From NCBI GenBank assembly GCA_009774625.1, contig VSOB01000078.1, positions 1 through 12,223 on the forward strand: 12,223 nt of DNA, written 5' to 3'. The position numbers and the translations under genes are program-made. The number at the start of each line of letters is the position of its first letter. Positions within the stretch are counted from its first letter, which is position 1. The stretch comes from Lachnospiraceae bacterium. GTDB taxonomy: Bacteria > Bacillota > Clostridia > Lachnospirales > Lachnospiraceae. The notes under the pieces are model-generated. The model saw only the letters and a list, made by a program, of their open reading frames with translations, had not been told where the DNA came from and did no database searches. Of the stretch, positions 1 through 7,505 are shown one piece after another.

Positions 1-4
1 ATCG

Positions 5-10
5 TATACT
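5..10 (+). promoter_or_regulatory. Possible -10 box of a promoter for the dehydrogenase gene
   Basis: TATACT lies 33 bp before the ATG at 44, a good -10 match. The matching -35 would fall outside the window, so this is only half a promoter and is tentative. Confidence 0.3.
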
Positions 11-43
11 ATTCATAACGATAAACAGAAAAGAGGATATTTT

Positions 44-1033
44 ATGAAAATCATGTTCTATAATACCAAACCCTATGACAGATACTGGTTTGAGCCGATG
101 GCAAAAGATTACGGTTTTGAAATTCGTTTTGTGGAGATGCAGTGCAACGAAGAAACACTGTTTCTGGCAAAAGGTTATGATGCGGTCTGTATCTTTGTCA
201 ATGATTATGTGAACGCTGCCATGATCAAAAAGATGCAGGAAATGCAGATCAGGGCAATTTTGCTGCGCTGTGCCGGATACAACAATGTGGATATCAAAGC
301 GGCAGAGGGTAAAGTCCATGTACTGCGGGTGCCAAGCTATTCCCCGGAAGCAGTGGCGGAGTTTGCTGCTGCGCTGCTGCTGTCGGTGAATCGTTTTACA
401 CACAGGGCCTATACCCGGACCAGGGATTTCAATATGAACATTAACGGGTTTATGGGAACGGATCTGTATAAGAAAACAGCAGGCATAGTGGGGACCGGAA
501 AGATCGGTCAGGCCATGATACGTATTCTCAAGGGGTTCCAGATGCAGATACTGGCCTATGATCCCTATCCCAATCCCCGTCTGGATGTCACATATGTTTC
601 CCTGGAAGAGCTGATGAAGCGGTCGGATGTGATCAGTCTGCATTGTCCTCTGACAGAGGATACCCGTCATCTGGTGAACCGGAAAACCATCGAAATGATG
701 AAGGAAGGTGTCTATCTGGTCAATACATCCAGAGGTGCGCTGATTGATACGGAAGCGCTGATAGACGGACTGCTGGAGAAGAAATTTGCAGGGGTTGGCC
801 TGGACGTATATGAGGAAGAAGAAGGGGTATTCTACGAGGACCGTTCCAATGAAATTATTATGGATGAGAACCTGGTCAGGCTTACTTCCTTTCCCAATGT
901 CATCATCACATCCCATATGGGATTTTTCACCAGGGAAGCCACAAAAGCGATCGCCCAGGTTACTCTGGAAAATGCTTATGCGCTGGAGTCGGGAAAAGAG
1001 CTGGTGAATGCAGTGCTGCCGGAAAAAAACTGA
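44..1033 (+). CDS. D-lactate dehydrogenase-type 2-hydroxyacid dehydrogenase (NAD-dependent)
   Basis: This 329-residue cytosolic enzyme belongs to the D-isomer-specific 2-hydroxyacid dehydrogenases and most likely interconverts pyruvate and D-lactate with NADH. The Rossmann motif GTGKIG is at residues 150-155, with the NAD-ribose Asp at 173 (AYDP). The catalytic triad is visible as Arg230 (NTSRGALID), Glu259 (in DVYEEEEG) and His291 (TSHMGF); this 29/61-residue spacing matches classical D-lactate dehydrogenases. The family signatures RCAGYNNVD and SPEAVAEFA are in the N-terminal half, and the length is typical. The ATG start has AGAGGA six bases upstream. A role in fermentative NAD+ regeneration is inferred from the family. 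Hydroxyisocaproate or other 2-keto-acid dehydrogenases share the fold, so the substrate is not certain. No clear terminator follows; the next gene appears to have its own promoter. Confidence 0.9.
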   Translation: MKIMFYNTKPYDRYWFEPMAKDYGFEIRFVEMQCNEETLFLAKGYDAVCIFVNDYVNAAMIKKMQEMQIRAILLRCAGYNNVDIKAAEGKVHVLRVPSYSPEAVAEFAAALLLSVNRFTHRAYTRTRDFNMNINGFMGTDLYKKTAGIVGTGKIGQAMIRILKGFQMQILAYDPYPNPRLDVTYVSLEELMKRSDVISLHCPLTEDTRHLVNRKTIEMMKEGVYLVNTSRGALIDTEALIDGLLEKKFAGVGLDVYEEEEGVFYEDRSNEIIMDENLVRLTSFPNVIITSHMGFFTREATKAIAQVTLENAYALESGKELVNAVLPEKN

Positions 1034-1075
1034 CAGGGCAAAACAGACAGAGCTGGGGCAGGTGTGAGCTGGTAC

Positions 1076-1104
1076 TTGTATTTATACGCAAAATCCGATA
1101 TGAT
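1076..1104 (+). promoter_or_regulatory. Candidate promoter for the GNAT gene
   Basis: TTGTAT (1076-1081) and TATGAT (1099-1104) are separated by 17 bp, a fair sigma-A match. A start near 1111 would give a leader of about 23 bases before the GNAT start at 1134. Confidence 0.45.
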
Positions 1105-1133
1105 GATAGAAAAGGACGGTTAGGGGTGACGTG

Positions 1134-1613
1134 ATGGAAAAGGAGATCCATTCCTGGAAAATCAGACCTGCATACCGGGATGAATGGCAGGATGCCATGG
1201 CACTGGCATGGAAAACATTCTTAAAATACGAAGCGGAGGATTATACGCCGGAAGGAATCAAAAGTTTTCAGGATTTCATTACGGATCATACACTGTACCG
1301 TATGTTTCTTCTGGGCAGTTATGAAATGATTGTTGCTAAGGAAGGAGAACGTATGGTCGGGATGATTACAGCCAGAAGCGGCGGTCATGTCTCTCTTTTG
1401 TTTGTGGATGAACAGTATCATAAAAAAGGCGTGGGGAGGTCGTTGATGCAGTATCTGTGCAACTATCTGCTGACGGAGGCGGGGATCTCCAGAATTACAG
1501 TCAATGCGTCTCCTTATGGTGTGGGATTTTATCACAGACTGGGATTTCGGGATACCGGACTGGAAACGCAGCAGAACGGTATCCGGTATACGCCGATGGA
1601 ATTTGTCATGTAA
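1134..1613 (+). CDS. GNAT family N-acetyltransferase
   Basis: A 159-residue single-domain GCN5-related acetyltransferase that transfers acetyl from acetyl-CoA to an unknown amine. The acetyl-CoA-binding motif A is clear near residues 85-105: strand HVSLLFVDEQYHKKGVGRSL, with the pyrophosphate loop KKGVGR. The strand and Tyr region SRITVNASPYGVGFYHRLGF is typical of the C-terminal half (motif B, with the FYxRLGF signature). A GTG (1131) directly precedes the ATG (1134). ATG is preferred because AGGGGTG (1122-1128) is then five bases away rather than two. The gene stands between the dehydrogenase and the HD protein, 44 bp before the latter, and may be cotranscribed with it. The substrate cannot be told from the sequence. 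Confidence 0.87.
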   Translation: MEKEIHSWKIRPAYRDEWQDAMALAWKTFLKYEAEDYTPEGIKSFQDFITDHTLYRMFLLGSYEMIVAKEGERMVGMITARSGGHVSLLFVDEQYHKKGVGRSLMQYLCNYLLTEAGISRITVNASPYGVGFYHRLGFRDTGLETQQNGIRYTPMEFVM

Positions 1614-1657
1614 TAAGGTTAAGTACGATAAGAGGATCAAAAAGAGGGGGATATGCC

Positions 1658-2923
1658 GTGCGGGCAATGGATTATATCAGCAGCACCAATATCTGTTATC
1701 TGGCCTGTGATACACTGGGGCTGATAGATAAAAGACCGATTACTCATGGGATGAGAGTCGCATATATGATGATGAAGCTGTTGGAATGCAAAGGAGGCTA
1801 TGATGAGTACGAGGCGGCCGAATTTGTATTTCTTTCCATGATTCATGATATAGGTGCATACAGAACCAATAAGATTACTGATGATCTGGATTATGATACG
1901 GAAACAAGCGGAACGGCACATGCCGTGTATGGCGCTCTGTTTTTAAAACAGGTATCACCTTTCGGGTCCAGAGCGGATATTATTATGTACCATCATCTGC
2001 CGTATTCCAAAGTCAGCAGAGCCAATTATGAGTACAGCAGGATTGCCATGTATCTGTATCTTCTGGAGGAAGTGGACAGTCTGTTCCGTCAATATGGCGA
2101 GGCGCTGGATACGAAAGTGTTTGAAGAGGAGTCCGGAAATCGTTTTCTTCCGGAGGCCGTTACGCTGCTGCTTCGCTGTATCCGACAGGAAAATATGCTG
2201 AATAAGCTGGAATCGGGAGTTTACAGGCAGGAACTGCAGAAATTTATGGAGAATGTCCTGTTTACCAATGAGGAAAAAGAAAACTACATCCGGTTTATTA
2301 TGCACTGCTTCAGTCTGAAGGGAAGGATGCGGACGCTGGAAGCCATTATGTGCAGTTGTATCGTGGATGAGATTGCGGAGAGCATGGAGCTGAGCGGACG
2401 GGAAAAGGATAAATTATATTATTCGGCCATGCTGCATGACATCGGCCTGCTTGCCATAGATCCTGAGATTTTAAAAGGGAACAGAAAATTTACAGAAGAG
2501 GATCGGACTGCCTACAGAAAGCATGTGGAAATCGGGAAAACACTGTTGAAAAAATATTTTCTGGTACCGGATATTGTGGAGATCTGTGCGGCCCACCATG
2601 AGATGCTGGATGGCAGCGGATATCCGGAGGGGCTGAAGGAAGACAAGATTACAGAGGCCCAGGCAATTCTGCAGGTGGCAGATAATGTAACTTCCGTACT
2701 GAATATGAAAAGAAAGCTGAGCCGTACTGAAATTCTCAGTATTCTGCAGGTACAGGCCCAGAGAAAGCGGCTGAACAAAAAAGCAGTCAGCGGTGTAACG
2801 GGCAATTATGATACGATTGATAACAGGCTGCGTACAGAAACCAAAGAATACCTGGAAATGCATGTGCGGATCAACAACAGATACAAACGCCTGGTAGGCG
2901 GCAGTGCGGGGGATGAGGAATGA
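1658..2923 (+). CDS. Tandem HD-domain protein with C-terminal variant HD-GYP domain
   Basis: A 421-residue cytosolic protein with two HD-type phosphohydrolase domains. Domain 1 (about 25-130) has His30, the HD pair His63-Asp64 (IHDIGAY) and His112-His113 (YHHLPYSK), but no GYP motif. Domain 2 (about 225-375) is HD-GYP-like: His260-Asp261 (LHDIG), His289, His313-His314-Glu315, DGSGYP at 318-323 and Asp342. The Lys that normally follows HDIG is Leu, and the usual His of the domain's first helix is not evident. HD-GYP proteins generally hydrolyse cyclic di-GMP (some cGAMP); whether this variant does so is inference. The frame is open back to 1457 inside the GNAT gene, but GTG 1658 is chosen because AGAGGGGG (1643-1650) lies seven bases upstream. 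The next gene overlaps it by 4 bp (ATGA), implying translational coupling. There is no sensor or membrane domain. Confidence 0.82.
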   Translation: MRAMDYISSTNICYLACDTLGLIDKRPITHGMRVAYMMMKLLECKGGYDEYEAAEFVFLSMIHDIGAYRTNKITDDLDYDTETSGTAHAVYGALFLKQVSPFGSRADIIMYHHLPYSKVSRANYEYSRIAMYLYLLEEVDSLFRQYGEALDTKVFEEESGNRFLPEAVTLLLRCIRQENMLNKLESGVYRQELQKFMENVLFTNEEKENYIRFIMHCFSLKGRMRTLEAIMCSCIVDEIAESMELSGREKDKLYYSAMLHDIGLLAIDPEILKGNRKFTEEDRTAYRKHVEIGKTLLKKYFLVPDIVEICAAHHEMLDGSGYPEGLKEDKITEAQAILQVADNVTSVLNMKRKLSRTEILSILQVQAQRKRLNKKAVSGVTGNYDTIDNRLRTETKEYLEMHVRINNRYKRLVGGSAGDEE

Positions 2924-3573
2924 GGGATTTTTTTAATTCAGAGAGTCCGATTATGTCATTTTTGGGCAGGGTTGCAGATCTGGTCTGGCTGAACCTTCTG
3001 ACGCTGATTTGCTGCATTCCGGTGGTGACGGCAGGTGCAGCGCTCACCGCATTGCATTATGTTTCCATTAAACTGGCAAGAGAGGAAGAAGGCTATTTGA
3101 CCAAAAGCTATTTTAAGTCACTGAAAGAAAATTTCTTTCAGGCTACGGCGCTCTGGCTGCTGATGCTGCTGATTTTTGCAGTGGCCTGGGCTGACCTTTA
3201 TTTTATTTCCATGATGGACAGCCAGGTGGCATCGGTGATGCGGATCGGAGTGTGCGCTGTGTTTTTCTTTTATCTGTGCGGCGGTATTTACTGGTTTCCC
3301 CTTCTGGCCCGATTTGATAACAGTCTGAAAAATATCATTAAAAATGCCTGTCTGCTGGGAATTTTGAATTTTCCCAAGTCTTTGTGTATTCTTGTGATCT
3401 ATGGTGTTTTTGCAGCAGGCTATACACTGCTGTTTTACAGAATCCTGCCAATTATTTTTCTGGTGGGCATTTCCCTGCCGGTTTATACAGCATCCTGCCT
3501 GTTTTCCGGGATTTTTAAGAAGCTGGAACCGCAGGATGCTGAGGCTTCGGAGGAAATTGGTCAATCTGTATAG
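2920..3573 (+). CDS. YesL family (DUF624) membrane protein
   Basis: A 217-residue integral membrane protein with about five hydrophobic segments (roughly 15-45, 73-95, 105-128, 138-160, 170-195). The N-terminus, with FNSESPIMSFLGRVADLVWLN followed by a TxxCxxPVVTAGAAxTALxY stretch, is the hallmark of DUF624/YesL. YesL proteins commonly sit in carbohydrate ABC-transporter and polysaccharide-utilisation loci in Firmicutes; their molecular role is not established. The ATG overlaps the stop of the upstream HD gene (ATGA), so the two are almost certainly one transcript and translationally coupled. The sugar-importer ATPase follows after 122 bp, which fits the carbohydrate theme. The C-terminus is short and acidic. 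Confidence 0.85.
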   Translation: MRDFFNSESPIMSFLGRVADLVWLNLLTLICCIPVVTAGAALTALHYVSIKLAREEEGYLTKSYFKSLKENFFQATALWLLMLLIFAVAWADLYFISMMDSQVASVMRIGVCAVFFFYLCGGIYWFPLLARFDNSLKNIIKNACLLGILNFPKSLCILVIYGVFAAGYTLLFYRILPIIFLVGISLPVYTASCLFSGIFKKLEPQDAEASEEIGQSV

Positions 3574-3627
3574 AATTTTCGGAAAACTTTGTGAAATCGT
3601 GGTATGGCGCAAAATGGCAACACCATC

Positions 3628-3633
3628 TATACT
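3628..3633 (+). promoter_or_regulatory. Possible -10 box upstream of the ABC ATPase gene
   Basis: TATACT sits 62 bp before the GTG start in the only sizeable gap (122 bp) between yesL and the ATPase gene. No good -35 lies 16-18 bp upstream (TGGCGC at 17 bp), so a separate promoter is plausible but weakly supported. Confidence 0.3.
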
Positions 3634-3695
3634 AAGAATAAGTCAAAGGTGACCATAATTGCACAGTAAACCATGAAAAACAGGAGGACGAAAAA

Positions 3696-4802
3696 GTGGC
3701 AAGTTTATCATTAAAGAATATTTGCAAGAAATATCCCAACGGGTTTGAGGCAGTAAAAGATTTTAATCTTGAGATTGAGGACAAAGAGTTTATCATTTTC
3801 GTAGGACCTTCCGGATGCGGTAAATCCACTACACTTCGTATGGTTGCAGGTCTGGAGGACATCTCCTCTGGTGAACTGAAAATTGACGGCAGACTGGTGA
3901 ATGATGTTGAGCCGAAAGACAGAGATATTGCAATGGTATTCCAGAACTATGCATTGTATCCTCATATGACAGTTTATGACAATATGGCTTTCGGCCTGAA
4001 GCTGCGCAAGGTACCGAAGGATGAGATTGATAAAATGGTAAAAGAAGCAGCCAGAATCCTGGATCTGGAGAAACTTCTGGAGCGTAAGCCGAAGGCTCTT
4101 TCCGGTGGTCAGAGACAGCGTGTTGCAATGGGCCGTGCGATTGTACGTAATCCTAAAGTATTCCTGATGGACGAACCGCTGTCCAACCTGGATGCAAAGC
4201 TCCGTGTACAGATGCGTACCGAGATCGCAAAGCTGCATCAGAGACTTGGCGCTACCATTATTTATGTAACACATGACCAGACAGAGGCTATGACTCTGGG
4301 AACAAGAATCGTTGTTATGAAAGATGGTATCGTTCAGCAGGTAGACAGCCCTCAGAATTTATATGAAAGACCGCAGAATCTGTTCGTAGCAGGATTCATG
4401 GGTTCTCCGCAGATGAACTTTATCGGCGCAGAAATCGAAGTAAAGGGTGATAAGGCATTTGCCAAGACTTCCGGCATGACCATTGAACTGCCGGCTGAAA
4501 AGGCTAAAAAGGTGATTGACGGCGGTTACAATGGCAAGGCTGTTACACTGGGTATCCGTCCGGAAGATGTATATGACGCATCTATGGCACCTCATCTGAA
4601 AAATGCGTTTGATGCAACCATCAATGTATATGAGCTGCTTGGCGCTGAAGTATATCTGTATTTTGATCTGGGTGAGTTCCCGATTACTGCAAGGGTAGAT
4701 GCCCGTACTTCTGCAAGAAGCGGAAGCAAGGTAAGATTTGCACTGGATGTGGATAAGATGCATGTATTTGACAAAGAAACCGAAAAAGTGATCACCAATT
4801 AA
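3696..4802 (+). CDS. msmK: Carbohydrate ABC importer ATP-binding protein, MsmK/UgpC/MalK type
   Basis: A 368-residue cytoplasmic ATPase that energises CUT1-type sugar importers. All ABC motifs are intact: Walker A GPSGCGKST (37-45), Q-loop Gln83 (FQNYALYPHM), signature LSGGQ (135-139), Walker B VFLMDE (155-160) and switch His193 (VTHDQTEAMTL). After about residue 240 comes the MalK-like regulatory OB/TOBE region, including VTLGIRPEDVY. Length is normal for the family. The GTG start has AGGAGG (3682-3687) eight bases upstream. No permease or solute-binding gene is in the window; in Firmicutes a stand-alone MsmK is known to serve several sugar importers, which is my inference here. Codon use looks smoother than in neighbouring genes, suggesting high expression (impression only). 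The regulator gene starts 8 bp downstream. Symbols msmK and ugpC are both used for such proteins. Confidence 0.93.
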   Translation: MASLSLKNICKKYPNGFEAVKDFNLEIEDKEFIIFVGPSGCGKSTTLRMVAGLEDISSGELKIDGRLVNDVEPKDRDIAMVFQNYALYPHMTVYDNMAFGLKLRKVPKDEIDKMVKEAARILDLEKLLERKPKALSGGQRQRVAMGRAIVRNPKVFLMDEPLSNLDAKLRVQMRTEIAKLHQRLGATIIYVTHDQTEAMTLGTRIVVMKDGIVQQVDSPQNLYERPQNLFVAGFMGSPQMNFIGAEIEVKGDKAFAKTSGMTIELPAEKAKKVIDGGYNGKAVTLGIRPEDVYDASMAPHLKNAFDATINVYELLGAEVYLYFDLGEFPITARVDARTSARSGSKVRFALDVDKMHVFDKETEKVITN

Positions 4803-4810
4803 GGAGAGAT

Positions 4811-5899
4811 ATGCTATCTAACCAAACCATACAGGGGAGCATAGATGAGTTAAGAAGTATTACGAAAATAGATTTATGTGTGATGGATTTGCAGGGAACG
4901 ATAGCAGCATCCACAATGGAAACAATGGACATACCGGCGGCGCTGGTTCTGGACTTTGCAGAATCGGCCGCCGACAGTCAGGCAATAAACGGATACTATC
5001 TTTTTAAAGTTATGGAAGCAGAAGAAGTGACTTACCTGGTAATTGCCAAAGGCGGTGAGGACGCCTACATGGTCGGGAAGATTGCGGTAAGTCAGCTTCG
5101 GCAGCTTATGACAGCTTATAAGGCGAAGCTGGACAAAGATAATTTTCTGCAGAATCTGATTCTGGACAATCTTTTGCTGGTGGATATTTATAACCGGGCA
5201 AGGAAACTGCACATTCCTGCGGAAGGGAAGCGGGCTGTGCTGCTGGTGGAGACAGCGTCTGATAATGATGCGGAAATCATGGAGCTGCTCAGGGGACTGT
5301 TTTTTACCTATAACGGAGATTACCTGACTGCTGTGGAGGAGAGAAACATCATCCTGATCAAGTCTCTGGGCGAAGAAGAAGGCTATCAGGAGCTGCGGAG
5401 CGTTGCGGAGATGATCGTGGATATGGTCAATGCGGAAGCAATGGTCAATGTAAAGGTATCGTTTGGTACGATTATTTACGAGCTGAAAGATGTTTCCAAA
5501 TCATTTAAAGAAGCTAAAATGGCATTGGATGTAGGCAGGATTTTCTATGCGGAAACAGATGTGATCGCATACCATGCGCTGGGCATTGGCAGGCTGATTT
5601 ATCAGCTTCCGGAAAATTTGTGCAGGATTTTCATTCGGGAGATTTTCGGAAGAGACGAGATCCCGGCGGAGATTGATGAGGAAATTCTCAATACCATCCA
5701 GAAATTTTTCCAGAACAATCTGAATATTTCAGAAACTTCCAGACAGCTTTTTGTACACAGAAATACGCTGGTGTACCGGATCGAAAAGGTGCAGAAAGTA
5801 ACCGGCCTGGATATGAGGAGCTTTGAGGATGCATTAACATTTAACATTGCTTTGATGGTAGTGAACTACCTGAAGCATCTGGAATTAAAAAATTCCTGA
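4811..5899 (+). CDS. PucR/CdaR-type transcriptional regulator
   Basis: A 362-residue DNA-binding protein. The C-terminal part (about 297-355) is a PucR-type helix-turn-helix: ISETSRQLFVHRNTLVYRIE, followed by a region like TGLDMRSFEDALTFNIALMV, typical of CdaR and PucR regulators. The middle (about 125-285) fits the GGDEF-like domain found in these proteins, with ELKDVSKSFKEAKMALDVGR as its end. The N-terminal roughly 110 residues form a possible small-molecule-sensing domain (LCVMDLQGTIAAS is PAS/diacid-sensor-like); the ligand is unknown. AAGGAG (4801-4806), overlapping the ATPase stop, is the ribosome binding site. The gene is 8 bp behind the sugar ATPase gene, so it is likely cotranscribed and may regulate carbohydrate uptake. 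A 16-bp near-stop palindrome (5881-5896, GGAATT/AATTCC arms) covers its last codons. Confidence 0.85.
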   Translation: MLSNQTIQGSIDELRSITKIDLCVMDLQGTIAASTMETMDIPAALVLDFAESAADSQAINGYYLFKVMEAEEVTYLVIAKGGEDAYMVGKIAVSQLRQLMTAYKAKLDKDNFLQNLILDNLLLVDIYNRARKLHIPAEGKRAVLLVETASDNDAEIMELLRGLFFTYNGDYLTAVEERNIILIKSLGEEEGYQELRSVAEMIVDMVNAEAMVNVKVSFGTIIYELKDVSKSFKEAKMALDVGRIFYAETDVIAYHALGIGRLIYQLPENLCRIFIREIFGRDEIPAEIDEEILNTIQKFFQNNLNISETSRQLFVHRNTLVYRIEKVQKVTGLDMRSFEDALTFNIALMVVNYLKHLELKNS

Positions 5900-5923
5900 C
5901 AATTCAAATTTACTGGTCTAACG

Positions 5924-5981
5924 GACCCTGTCCCTGAATATACTGGTTGTAGGTATGACTTACGACTGGAGGGACAGGGTT
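5924..5981 (+). promoter_or_regulatory. Structured leader hairpin covering the ribosome binding site and TTG start
   Basis: ACCCTGTCCCT (5925-5935) is perfectly complementary to AGGGACAGGGT (5970-5980); a G-U pair (5924/5981) may extend the stem. The loop holds a second hairpin, GTTGTAGG (5946-5953) with CTTACGAC (5959-5966) and a 5-base loop. The outer stem includes part of the ribosome binding site and the first base of the TTG start. T-rich sequence (TTGTTTTATTT) follows, so it could instead, or also, act as an intrinsic terminator for the upstream operon. Confidence 0.6.
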
Positions 5982-7494
5982 GTTTTATTTCAAAAAATTA
6001 ATTTCCTATTTTGCTTATTATGAGTTTGGAGAAAAGAAAAAAAACTGTGGTCACAGCAGGATTCTGGTAAAGGATCAGGAAGTTACCGTAGAAATACATA
6101 TCAAAGGGCTGGGAACTGCAGAAAGCTGTATGTGTGAGATTTATGCGACAGGCGGGGAAAGAAGTCAGTTAGGAAGGTTTGTTCTGGACAAAGGGACAGG
6201 CTATTACAATGCCTGTTTTCACAGCAGTGATATGGATGGCCGGGGACTCTCTGTCTTTGAGATGACCGGATTACATATTCACATTGATGAAAACAAATAT
6301 TGTGAAACTGAATGGAGCTGGGGAGAAGTGCCGCAGCAATATCGGAGGACATCGGCAGAGCCGGAGACTGGAGCGGATACAGAGCGCAGAGGGTTTGACG
6401 GAGAATATGCAGCCCTGCATGGACAGATAACCAGAGAAAGTAGTGAGATTTTACAGGAGCCGGTAGCCAGAAAAGAATCAAATATGCGGCAGGAACCGGC
6501 GGCCTGGAAAGAACCGGATACAGCGCAGGAGCCGGTAGCGGAGCAGAAAGCAGATATGCGTAAGGAATCGGTGATGGGGCAGAAAGCAGATATGAGCCAG
6601 GAGCCGATGATGGAACAGATAGCAGATAGATCGCAGAAACCGGCGACGGGACAGAGGGCAGAGGTTCGACAAGGGCCGGTGATCAGGCAGGTAGCCGATA
6701 TGGTACAGGAGGCAGTGGACAGGAAAGAGACAGTACATGTGCAGGAAGCGGTGACCGGGAAAGAGCTGAGGATACCACAGGAAACATCGTTCGACAGCAA
6801 GACAGCAGTCAACAAGGAGGAACAGAACCCGAAAACGATGGGGTCTCAGGAGGAAGGAAGCTACAAGGAAAGTCCATATGACAAAGGGCCGATAGAAGAA
6901 AACAGGTATCAGGCAGAACCGGAAGAGACAGAACAGGAGGCGGCAGTGTCGGTCGGGGCGCAGTTTCAGGAAACGGCTGTGGAAAAAGAGAGCAAAAAGA
7001 TGGAAACTGTTCTTCATAAGTCTCAGATGGAGGTCAGAGAGGTAGGGATACCCTATAAAAGCAACAGAGAAGAAATGCCGCTGCAGGAAAGGCTGCATGA
7101 AGATAAATGGAAACAGCTTTGCTGTCTGTATCCGGTGTGTCATCCGTTTGGAGCGGATGAAGAGTATATTTCCATTGCACCGAAAGATTTTGTGATTTTG
7201 CGGAAAGAATATCAGAATCTTGTCAGTAACAGCTTTCTTTTGCACAGTTTTTATAATTATCATCATGTTATATTGGGAAAATCAGGGGATCAAAATGATG
7301 AGGTATTTTACATAGGAGCTCCGGGAGCCTATCTGGAACGGGAAAAAAAGGTGGCAGTGATGTTTGGATTTGAAGGCTTTGCCCTGTCAGAGCGGGGAAT
7401 TCGGCCCCGCGCTGCTGCAGGAGATGCAGGCAGACGGGCTGGCAATATCGAAACAGGAGCGTTCGGCTATTATATGCGTAAGGTGGAAATATAG
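5980..7494 (+). CDS. Uncharacterised protein with ten 12-residue tandem repeats
   Basis: I do not recognise a function. The 504 residues fall into four parts. An N-terminal domain (1-110), starting YFKKLISYFAYYEFGEKKK, is beta-rich and resembles a family I associate with Lachnospiraceae. Residues 157-276 are ten tandem 12-residue repeats. Residues 277-366 are a Glu/Gln/Lys-rich, probably disordered linker. A compact C-terminal domain (about 368-504) carries YPVCHPFG (384-391), a PKDFVILRKEYQ segment, FLLHSFYNYHH, a YIGAPGAYLEREK motif, MFGFEGF and a final FGYYMRKVEI. From memory such C-termini are labelled DUF6128, which I could not verify. There is no signal peptide or membrane segment. The start is TTG with GGAGGG (5968-5973) six bases upstream; no in-frame ATG precedes the conserved-looking N-terminus. 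The leader is structured. It lies 80 bp after the PucR-type gene and ends 11 bp from a convergent GNAT gene. Confidence 0.75.
   Translation: MFYFKKLISYFAYYEFGEKKKNCGHSRILVKDQEVTVEIHIKGLGTAESCMCEIYATGGERSQLGRFVLDKGTGYYNACFHSSDMDGRGLSVFEMTGLHIHIDENKYCETEWSWGEVPQQYRRTSAEPETGADTERRGFDGEYAALHGQITRESSEILQEPVARKESNMRQEPAAWKEPDTAQEPVAEQKADMRKESVMGQKADMSQEPMMEQIADRSQKPATGQRAEVRQGPVIRQVADMVQEAVDRKETVHVQEAVTGKELRIPQETSFDSKTAVNKEEQNPKTMGSQEEGSYKESPYDKGPIEENRYQAEPEETEQEAAVSVGAQFQETAVEKESKKMETVLHKSQMEVREVGIPYKSNREEMPLQERLHEDKWKQLCCLYPVCHPFGADEEYISIAPKDFVILRKEYQNLVSNSFLLHSFYNYHHVILGKSGDQNDEVFYIGAPGAYLEREKKVAVMFGFEGFALSERGIRPRAAAGDAGRRAGNIETGAFGYYMRKVEI
6448..6807 (+). repeat. Ten tandem copies of a degenerate 36-bp (12-codon) repeat
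   Basis: The coding sequence can be divided, without gaps, into ten 36-bp units encoding the pattern [MVTI]-[RSA]-Q-E-P-V-x-x-[KQ]-x-[AES]-[DN]. Examples are ILQEPVARKESN, MRQEPAAWKEPD, TAQEPVAEQKAD and MSQEPMMEQIAD. Copies 8-10 are the most diverged. The array lies inside the 504-residue protein (residues 157-276). Confidence 0.85.
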
Positions 7495-7505
7495 GAATCG
7501 GTTAA

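Noticed and set aside
1457..1657. Upstream extension of the HD protein into the GNAT gene
   Set aside because: The extra 67 codons overlap the acetyltransferase frame and look unlike the family; GTG 1658 has a strong ribosome binding site at the right distance.
3588..3605. Catabolite-control (cre) half-site near TGAAATCG upstream of the ATPase gene
   Set aside because: Only the first half matches the cre consensus; the second half has several mismatches.
5881..5896. Hairpin GGAATT-AAAA-AATTCC at the end of the PucR-type gene as a terminator
   Set aside because: The stem is AT-rich and only 6 bp, and no U tract follows.
6448..6807. 36-bp periodicity resembling a CRISPR array
   Set aside because: The units are contiguous, degenerate and in coding frame, with no unique spacers, so this is a coding repeat.
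6478..7266. Long - strand open frame (262 codons) opposite the repeat protein
   Set aside because: Its composition (His/Phe/Leu/Arg-rich, repetitive) mirrors the repetitive + strand sequence; it has no convincing ribosome binding site, and the + strand frame has conserved-looking domains.
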